A DNA stretch of 6,384 bases from Tissierellia bacterium (lineage in GTDB: Bacteria; Bacillota; Clostridia; Tissierellales; Dethiosulfatibacteraceae): the NCBI GenBank assembly GCA_007116605.1, contig SKID01000141.1:1-6384 (forward strand), read 5' to 3'. Of the stretch, positions 1 to 4,135 are shown piece by piece (within the stretch, counting starts at the first letter, position 1; the number at the start of each line of letters is the position of its first letter). The notes below the pieces were generated by a model, which had not been told where the DNA came from, did not search any database, and was given only the letters and a program-made list of their open reading frames with translations. The position numbers and the translations under genes were made by a program.

Positions 1-1544
1 AAGGCGCAGAGTTTCTTAACCATGAATTTTCAAAAATCCCCTACTTTCAACAAAATCCCCAACACAAACTCATTCAAGAAATTGAAGGAGATCGATTAAA
101 TCGATCAAATTTTATTGCCATGCTAAAACCATTTCATCCTACAAGGAAGACTATTGTATTAATGGGGCACCTAGATGTGGTAGATGTAGATGTATGTGGC
201 AATTTACAGCATTTAGCATTTAATCCAGAAGCTTACACAGAAGCTTTAAAATCACTGTCTCTTTCAGAAGAAGTTAGAAATGATTTGGATTCAGGAGACT
301 GGTTGTTTGGACGAGGTGTCTCAGACATGAAGAGTGGATTAGTGGCTCAAGCAGGTTTGATAGCTGAAATGTCAATGAATAGAGACCAGTTACCGTGTAA
401 CTTGGTTTATATGGCGGTAGCAGATGAAGAAAATAATGCTTGTGGAATACATGCGGGTTTAAAATGGCTAGAAAACCTTAAAGATGAAGGTTATGAAATT
501 TTATGTTGCATAGATAGTGAACCGACGATTACGCAGCTGGACAAAAATGCAGGGTGGCTTTATTTAGGAACCATAGGGATGTATACACCTTTTGCTTGCG
601 TGATTGGAAAAGAAACTCATGTAGGCGAGTATTTTGAGGGATTAAGCAGTGCCCTAATTTCTGGAGAACTCCTTACAAGACTAGAAGGGAATGGAGAATT
701 TGCTGACCAATATAAGGACGTCGTATATCCACCCTTAACATGCCTCAAAATCAAAGATTATAAGCCAACTTATTCAGTAACGGTTATTGAACGCATAGGT
801 ATGTACTTTAATGCCCTTTTTGTCAAAATGAATCCCCTGGAAGTCTTAGATAAACTATCTCACATTGGAGAGGAAGCTTTAGCTGCGGCAATTGACAAAC
901 ATATAAGAAATTCAAAACTTCAAAAAACTTTAACTACACCACCCAAAATGAAAGGAAAAGTGATTAGGTATGAAGAATTAATGACAATGATAAAAAAGAA
1001 TAATCCAGAGGATTTTTCCAAAATGCAAGAGGCATTTTTTGAATCACTAGACCCTTCTTTAGAGTTGCAAGATAGAGGGATGCAATGGGTCAATCATTTA
1101 ATTGATCAAGCAAATTTAAAAGGTCCTGCCATTGTTATTGGCTATTTACCACCCTATTGTCCAGCCATATATAATGAGGGTAATTCTAAAAAAGAGACCG
1201 TGATTAGAGAAGTTGCTAATGATTTGACTGTCTATGCAAAAGATAAATTTGACACCAATCTATATATTGCAGAAATTTATGAAGGCATTTCAGACTTAAG
1301 TGAGTTTGATTTCAAGGGAAGTGAAGAAGACATTTCTTGTTTAGAAAATAATTTTCCAGGGTGGGGTGTTGATTATATTTATCCATTTAACCGATCAATC
1401 AAAATGAATGTACCAGTAATTAACATAGGACCTATAGGAAAAGATGCCCATAAGTTGACTGAGAGAGTGTATTTACCTTATGCCTTAGAAGTATTGCCAG
1501 AGTTATTAAAAAAAGCAGTGATGGATATTGGGAAAGACAATTAA
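1..1544 (+). CDS. rocB: RocB-like M20-family peptidase/amidohydrolase (arginine utilization), 5' partial
   Basis: The frame is open from the first full codon (position 3) to a TAA at 1542-1544, giving 513 residues. The first ATG at 120 is internal: the 39 codons before it read as normal protein, including IPYFQQNP, which resembles the N-terminal part of Bacillus RocB. Family members run about 540-570 residues, so only some tens of N-terminal residues are missing. Numbering from position 3, likely zinc-site motifs of the M20 fold are G-H56-L-D58, GRGVSD108MKSG, the DE142E143N catalytic/metal pair, IDSE near 171-173 and a C-terminal H483 in KDAHKLTERV. The middle of the protein is longer than in simple M20 peptidases, as in RocB. 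It is cytoplasmic, with no membrane segment seen. B. subtilis RocB belongs to the arginine catabolic roc genes, but its exact substrate is not firmly known; hydrolysis of an arginine-derived amide is inference. aguA follows after a 38-base gap, suggesting one operon. Confidence 0.85.
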   Translation, partial: GAEFLNHEFSKIPYFQQNPQHKLIQEIEGDRLNRSNFIAMLKPFHPTRKTIVLMGHLDVVDVDVCGNLQHLAFNPEAYTEALKSLSLSEEVRNDLDSGDWLFGRGVSDMKSGLVAQAGLIAEMSMNRDQLPCNLVYMAVADEENNACGIHAGLKWLENLKDEGYEILCCIDSEPTITQLDKNAGWLYLGTIGMYTPFACVIGKETHVGEYFEGLSSALISGELLTRLEGNGEFADQYKDVVYPPLTCLKIKDYKPTYSVTVIERIGMYFNALFVKMNPLEVLDKLSHIGEEALAAAIDKHIRNSKLQKTLTTPPKMKGKVIRYEELMTMIKKNNPEDFSKMQEAFFESLDPSLELQDRGMQWVNHLIDQANLKGPAIVIGYLPPYCPAIYNEGNSKKETVIREVANDLTVYAKDKFDTNLYIAEIYEGISDLSEFDFKGSEEDISCLENNFPGWGVDYIYPFNRSIKMNVPVINIGPIGKDAHKLTERVYLPYALEVLPELLKKAVMDIGKDN

Positions 1545-1572
1545 ACTAATCATTAAAATGAAATAGGGTAAT

Positions 1573-1577
1573 GGAGG
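1573..1577 (+). promoter_or_regulatory. aguA ribosome binding site that decides the start
   Basis: GGAGG lies five bases before the ATG at 1583. An in-frame ATG at 1571 overlaps this site and has only a weak purine stretch upstream, so 1583 is the better start. The protein then begins MAKKLEGTPWQDGFRMPGEF, which lines up with the usual N-terminus of agmatine deiminases. Confidence 0.8.
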
Positions 1578-1582
1578 GGAAA

Positions 1583-2704
1583 ATGGCTAAAAAACTTGAA
1601 GGCACACCATGGCAAGATGGATTTAGAATGCCGGGTGAGTTTGAAGAGCATGAAGGTTGTTGGATGATTTGGCCAGAAAGAACAGATAATTGGCGCTTAG
1701 GTGCTAAACCAGCACAACAAGCCTTTGTTAAAGTGGCGGAAGCCATTGCAAAATACGAAAAAGTGACCATGTGTGTATCCGCCAGACAGTATGAAGTGGC
1801 TAGACAATATTTAAGCCCTCATATTCGTGTGGTAGAACTGTCCAGTAATGATGCATGGATGCGGGATGTTGGTCCCACATTTGTTGTTAATGACCAAGGA
1901 GAAGTCAGAGGGATTGATTGGCGGTTCAATGCTTGGGGAGGCTTACTAGATGGTGCTTATTTTCCTTGGGACAAAGATGATCAAATAGCTCGCAAAGTAT
2001 GTGATATGGAAAATATTGACTATTACACATTAGAAGACTTTGTTTTAGAAGGAGGCGCTATTCATACTGATGGTGAAGGAACAGCTATTGTTACAGAAGC
2101 TTGTCTGTTACATGAAAGTCGAAACCCCCATATGAATAAAGCAGAAATAGAAAATACATTAAAAATGTACTTAGGTGTAGAAAAAATTTTGTGGCTTCCT
2201 AATGGAATTTACCTAGATGAAACCAATGAGCATGTAGATAATATCATCCATTACTGCAAACCGGGTGTCATCGTATTAGCATGGACGGATGATGTGACAG
2301 ACCCTCAATATCCTTTATCTAAAGCAGCTTATGACTACTTAAGCCAAGAAGTAGATGCTAAAGGCAGAAAACTACAAATTCATAAACTACATATTCCTAA
2401 TCCAATATTGATCACTAAACAAGAAAGTGAGGGCGTGGATAGGGTACCCAGTACTTTACCAAGAAATGCAGGTGATCGTCAAGCCGCTTCATATGCTAAC
2501 TTTTATATTGCCAATCATGGGATTATCTTGCCCTTGTTCAACGATCCCATACATGATTCGAAAGCCATAGAGCAATTAGAAGCCATCTTTCCAGAAAGAG
2601 AAGTGGTGGGCATTTATGCAAGGGAAATCATTTTAGGCGGTGGCAATATTCACTGTATCACACAACAGCAACCTAAAAGGATGACGAAGCAATCTTTTCA
2701 ATAA
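1583..2704 (+). CDS. aguA: Agmatine deiminase (agmatine iminohydrolase)
   Basis: This 373-residue cytoplasmic enzyme hydrolyses agmatine to N-carbamoylputrescine and ammonia, a step from arginine-derived agmatine to putrescine. It belongs to the guanidine-modifying (peptidylarginine deiminase-like) superfamily. Visible features, numbered from the ATG at 1583, are the N-terminal DGFRMPGEFE, MIWPERTDNWR near 28-38, NDAWMRD95VGP, FNAWGGL near 115-121, VLE156GG, H217-V-D219 in TNEHVDN, and the nucleophile C358 in GGGNIHCITQQ. These match the Cys-His-Asp/Glu catalytic set of Enterococcus faecalis AguA, and the length is normal for the family. The stop codon sits inside the terminator hairpin, so this is the last gene of the unit. 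No aguB, putrescine carbamoyltransferase or carbamate kinase gene is in the window, so the fate of carbamoylputrescine is not shown here. A shadow frame on the opposite strand was ignored. Confidence 0.96.
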   Translation: MAKKLEGTPWQDGFRMPGEFEEHEGCWMIWPERTDNWRLGAKPAQQAFVKVAEAIAKYEKVTMCVSARQYEVARQYLSPHIRVVELSSNDAWMRDVGPTFVVNDQGEVRGIDWRFNAWGGLLDGAYFPWDKDDQIARKVCDMENIDYYTLEDFVLEGGAIHTDGEGTAIVTEACLLHESRNPHMNKAEIENTLKMYLGVEKILWLPNGIYLDETNEHVDNIIHYCKPGVIVLAWTDDVTDPQYPLSKAAYDYLSQEVDAKGRKLQIHKLHIPNPILITKQESEGVDRVPSTLPRNAGDRQAASYANFYIANHGIILPLFNDPIHDSKAIEQLEAIFPEREVVGIYAREIILGGGNIHCITQQQPKRMTKQSFQ

Positions 2705-2733
2705 AAAAAGTAGCATATCCCGCTACTTTTTTT
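2703..2733 (+). terminator. Rho-independent terminator after aguA, probably bidirectional
   Basis: A perfect 12-base-pair stem (seven A plus GTAGC, pairing with GCTAC plus seven T) closes a seven-base ATATCCC loop. The left arm begins inside the aguA TAA. Because an A-run flanks one side and a T-run the other, the same structure would also work for transcripts arriving from the right on the minus strand. Confidence 0.92.
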
Positions 2734-2772
2734 ATAGGTCAATATGTTTCCCTGGCAGCTTCACATTTGACG

Positions 2773-2795
2773 CCTTGTGGGGTTTCTCTACAAGG
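2773..2795. repeat. Small inverted repeat at the left edge of the repeat region
   Basis: CCTTGT (2773-2778) and ACAAGG (2790-2795) are perfect inverted copies around an 11-base loop. The right arm runs into the first AAGGATAAAAC repeat motif, so this may mark the left border of the composite repeat region. Confidence 0.45.
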
Positions 2796-2851
2796 ATAAA
2801 ACAGGTCTCGTTGCTACGTAATCAAGGATAAAATCGCATCTCCGATGACTC

Positions 2852-2894
2852 ATAGGGCAAGTTTCCACTTCTATAAGTGGAAAGATAGCCCTGT
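2852..2894. repeat. Long hairpin within the left half of the repeat region
   Basis: The inner stem TTTCCACTT (2862-2870) pairs perfectly with AAGTGGAAA (2875-2883) around a four-base CTAT loop. An outer stem ATAGGGC (2852-2858) pairs with GCCCTGT (2888-2894, one G-T pair) across a small internal loop. A further short stem follows (CCCT 2900-2903 with AGGG 2909-2912), as does AGGTT 2919-2923 with AACCT 2942-2946. No T-run follows, so it is not a typical terminator. Confidence 0.65.
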
Positions 2895-2967
2895 AAAGTC
2901 CCTGGATAAGGGTCTCTAAGGTTCAGTTGCCGTTTTTACGAAACCTGAATCCAAGAGTCCTGTTGAC

Positions 2968-3131
2968 GATTCGCGCATGCTGTGATCCTTTGCTTCCATT
3001 TGATTCAATGAGTAAAAAAGGATAAAACCCGTATTCGAATCGCGCATTATGTGGTTATTTGCTTCCGTTCGCTTTAGTGAGTTAAAAGGATATAACATGC
3101 ATCCGATTCGCGCATTACGTGACTCTTTGCT
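2968..3131 (+). repeat. Left tandem array: three copies of a 68-69 base repeat
   Basis: Copies start at 2968 (69 bases), 3037 (68 bases) and 3105 (truncated). Each begins GATTCGCGCAT or a one-base variant, continues through a TTTGCTTC core, and in the first two copies ends with AAAGGATAAAAC or AAAGGATATAAC followed by GTATTC or GCATCC. The third copy runs into the central hairpin after TTTGCTTC. The one-base length difference breaks any reading frame, which argues against a coding repeat. Confidence 0.8.
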
Positions 3132-3160
3132 TCATTAAAATATTAAAAGAGCAAAGGGTC
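3121..3160. repeat. Central inverted repeat joining the two arrays
   Basis: GACTCTTTGCT (3121-3131) pairs with AGCAAAGGGTC (3150-3160) as an 11-base-pair stem with one G-T pair, around an 18-base AT-rich loop. The left arm is the end of the third left-array copy and the right arm leads into the first right-array unit, so this is where the orientation of the repeats flips. Confidence 0.75.
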
Positions 3161-3424
3161 TAAGTACTAAGCAGAGAGGATGCTGTTGTATCCTCGGCAA
3201 ATAAGCTAAATACTAAGCAACGAAGATGCAGTTGTATCCCCAGCAAATGACCTAAATACTAAGCAGAGAGTATACGGTTTTATTCTTAAAAAACAAAGAG
3301 TCTAAGTATTAAGCAGGGAAGATGCTGTTGTATCCTCAACAAATGACCTAAATACTAAGCATGGGAGATACGGTTTTATCCTTAAAACGAAGCAACGAGA
3401 ATCTGTTGCGTCCTGAGTAAAAGG
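3160..3424 (-). repeat. Right tandem array: five 46-50 base units plus a partial sixth
   Basis: Units start at 3160, 3206, 3252, 3302 and 3348, each with CTAARTAYTAAGCA on the + strand. A partial unit covers about 3390-3424. Two subtypes exist: one with GATGCTGTTGTATCCTC (units 1, 2, 4) and one with ATACGGTTTTAT (units 3, 5). Units 2+3 and 4+5 form a higher-order repeat of about 96 bases. Several units contain a short hairpin, clearest in unit 1 (GAGGAT with ATCCTC). The minus-strand reading matches the motif order of the left array. Confidence 0.8.
3392..3409 (-). terminator. Possible weak terminator downstream of csoR
   Basis: On the minus strand GCAAC and GTTGC form a five-base-pair stem with an eight-base loop, followed by TTCGTTTT. 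It lies about 30 bases after the csoR stop. The stem is short and part of the repeat array, so the assignment is tentative; the hairpin at 2703-2733 could serve as a backstop. Confidence 0.3.
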
Positions 3425-3440
3425 AAATGCGTACCCTAAA

Positions 3441-3710
3441 CTAGACTTGATAATACTTATCTAAAATACGCATCACCTCATTAATCTTCTCTTCTTCTTG
3501 ATTTTGATCAGTAAAGGCGGTTTTTATGCAACCATTAATATGAGCCTTCAGTATTTCGTGATTAGCTTTTTTAAGCAATGATTGAACGGCTAACACTTGA
3601 TTAGAGATATCAACACAATATCGGTCGTCATCCACCATACGCATAATGCCTTCTATTTGACCTTGAGCAGTTTTCAAATATCGGGTAACCTTTTTTTTAT
3701 CTGCATGCAT
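3441..3710 (-). CDS. csoR: CsoR-family copper-sensing transcriptional repressor
   Basis: A small all-helical DNA-binding repressor of the CsoR/RcnR (DUF156) family that releases its operator when Cu+ binds. Starting at the ATG at 3708-3710 the protein has 89 residues, typical for the family. The Cu+ ligand set is complete: C32 in RYCVDIS, then H57 and C61 in KAHINGC, the same 25- and 4-residue spacings as C36-H61-C65 of Mycobacterium tuberculosis CsoR. A tyrosine next to the first cysteine is also as in CsoR. The QGQIEGIMRMVDDDRYC stretch is the family's typical first-to-second helix region. An adjacent ATG at 3711-3713 would add one Met; the ribosome binding site spacing favours the second. 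It directly follows copZ, so the two are probably co-transcribed. The C-H-C set and the copA/copZ context favour copper over nickel, formaldehyde or sulfide sensing. Confidence 0.94.
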   Translation of the reverse strand: MHADKKKVTRYLKTAQGQIEGIMRMVDDDRYCVDISNQVLAVQSLLKKANHEILKAHINGCIKTAFTDQNQEEEKINEVMRILDKYYQV

Positions 3711-3715
3711 CATGA

Positions 3716-3720
3716 CCTCC
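3716..3720 (-). promoter_or_regulatory. csoR ribosome binding site overlapping the copZ stop codon
   Basis: On the minus strand the order is TAGGAGGTCATGATG: the last base of the copZ TAG is the first G of GGAGG. GGAGG is two bases from the first ATG and five from the second, so the second is the better start. The overlap suggests translational coupling of csoR to copZ. Confidence 0.8.
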
Positions 3721-3929
3721 TATTGTATGGAGACAACATCATAACCAGCCTTTTCTACAGCCTCTTTCAAGACATGGTCATGGATATCTTGATTAGTTGT
3801 GATGACTGCTTTGTTTTCCCTTAAGATAACTTCTGCGGATTCAATACCATCAAGTCCATTCAGGGCCTTTTCAACACGTCCTTTACAGTGATTACAGGAC
3901 ATACCTTCAATAATAATTTCTTTTTTCAT
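3720..3929 (-). CDS. copZ: Copper chaperone CopZ (single heavy-metal-associated domain)
   Basis: A 69-residue cytoplasmic metallochaperone made of one ferredoxin-like HMA domain. The Cu+-binding loop is GMSCNHC with C12 and C15; the rest of the domain follows the usual pattern (KGRVEKALNGLDGIESAEV, then AVITTN, then LKEAVEKAGYDV). CopZ proteins bind Cu+ and hand it to the HMA domain of CopA or to CsoR. The length is normal. The start is well supported by AGGAG (3936-3940), six bases before the ATG. csoR follows immediately with overlapping signals, and copA lies upstream on the same strand. The histidine in the CxxC loop (CNHC) is common in CopZ proteins of Gram-positive bacteria. An alternative would be a mercury-binding MerP-like protein, but no mer gene is nearby and the setting is a copper cluster. 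Confidence 0.95.
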   Translation of the reverse strand: MKKEIIIEGMSCNHCKGRVEKALNGLDGIESAEVILRENKAVITTNQDIHDHVLKEAVEKAGYDVVSIQ

Positions 3930-3948
3930 AACAAACTCCTTTTTTTAG

Positions 3949-3974
3949 TGAACATGTAGCGAGGCTAATGTTCA
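3949..3974 (-). promoter_or_regulatory. Inverted repeat just upstream of the copZ ribosome binding site
   Basis: TGAACAT (3949-3955) and ATGTTCA (3968-3974) are perfect seven-base arms. Inside them TAGC (3957-3960) pairs with GCTA (3964-3967) around GAG, leaving one unpaired base. As RNA it would be a near-continuous 11-base-pair hairpin ending eight bases before AGGAG. On the minus strand an A-run rather than a T-run follows, so it is not a terminator for copZ. It could be an operator, an RNA-stability element or a translation control hairpin. It does not resemble known G/C-rich CsoR operators. Confidence 0.55.
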
Positions 3975-3975
3975 A

Positions 3976-4065
3976 TTATATTTTTAATGCGATAACTAAC
4001 AATGCAATAAGTGCCAGCAGTACTGAGGTCCTTCTTAATAATAAGAGAATTACGCAGTTAGTCAT
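3976..4065 (-). CDS. Candidate small hydrophobic membrane peptide in the copZ leader
   Basis: An ATG-started frame of 29 codons ends in TAA. It opens MTNCVILLLLRRTS and continues with a run of Leu, Ala, Ile and Val (VLLALIALLVIALKI). The composition is that of a single membrane-spanning helix with a positive RR near its start. It would begin about 22 bases after the predicted transcription start. Against it: no recognisable ribosome binding site precedes the ATG, the frame stays open upstream to the end of copA, and AT-rich DNA often yields Leu/Ile-rich chance frames. The four consecutive Leu codons could instead suggest a leader peptide. I do not recognise a family. Function is unknown and reality uncertain. 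Confidence 0.3.
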   Translation of the reverse strand: MTNCVILLLLRRTSVLLALIALLVIALKI

Positions 4066-4093
4066 CAGATAACAGAATCTAGCATTGATAAAA

Positions 4094-4121
4094 ATTATAT
4101 ATGAAAACACAATGATATCAA
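4094..4121 (-). promoter_or_regulatory. Sigma-A-type promoter for copZ-csoR
   Basis: On the minus strand TTGATA (4121-4116) and a perfect TATAAT (4099-4094) are separated by 16 bases, followed by a T-rich start region, predicting initiation near 4087. It begins 15 bases after the copA stop. The transcript would have a leader of about 160 bases before copZ. No G/C-rich pseudo-palindrome typical of CsoR operators overlaps it, so whether copper controls it is unclear. Confidence 0.65.
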
Positions 4122-4135
4122 GAGAACAAATAGAA

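Larger units (their letters stand above)
2791..3424. repeat. Composite repeat region: two degenerate tandem arrays in opposite orientation
   Basis: This gene-free stretch fills nearly all the space between the convergent ends of aguA and csoR. Its outer ends match as inverted repeats. The + strand from 2794 reads GGATAAAACAG, CTCGTTGCTACG, AAGGATAAAATCGCATCTCC; the - strand from 3413 reads GGACGCAACAG, CTCGTTGCTTCG, AAGGATAAAACCGTATCTCC. By eye roughly three quarters of about 65 positions agree. Inner units also share a core across strands: GGATA, AAC, GCATC, a variable centre, then GACTCTTTG or similar. About ten units can be made out. No ribosome binding site, transposase or CRISPR-like exact repeat is present. 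Function unknown; it may be a palindromic intergenic element or a transcribed structure at converging 3' ends. Confidence 0.7.

Noticed and set aside
120..1544. ATG at 120 as the start of the RocB-like gene.
   Set aside because: The frame is open to the left edge and the upstream 39 codons resemble the family's N-terminal part, so the gene is truncated by the window.
1546..1770. Minus-strand 74-codon frame.
   Set aside because: It lies opposite the start of aguA and shows no family features or ribosome binding site; it is a shadow.
2916..3098. Minus-strand 60-codon frame with an internally repeated sequence of about 23 residues (EANNHIMRDSNTG, EAKDHSMRESSTG).
   Set aside because: It is the translation of the 69-base DNA repeat. 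The next copy is 68 bases, shifts frame and hits a stop in the equivalent frame. No ribosome binding site precedes the ATG. A non-coding repeat explains it better.
2968..3424. CRISPR array.
   Set aside because: Units are degenerate along their whole length, have no unique spacers between exact repeats, and no cas gene is present.
2791..3424. Insertion sequence remnant.
   Set aside because: The ends form inverted repeats, but no transposase-like coding sequence or target-site duplication could be identified; a non-autonomous element remains possible.
3597..3824. Plus-strand 75-codon frame opposite csoR and copZ.
   Set aside because: It overlaps two confident genes on the other strand and has no recognisable domain.
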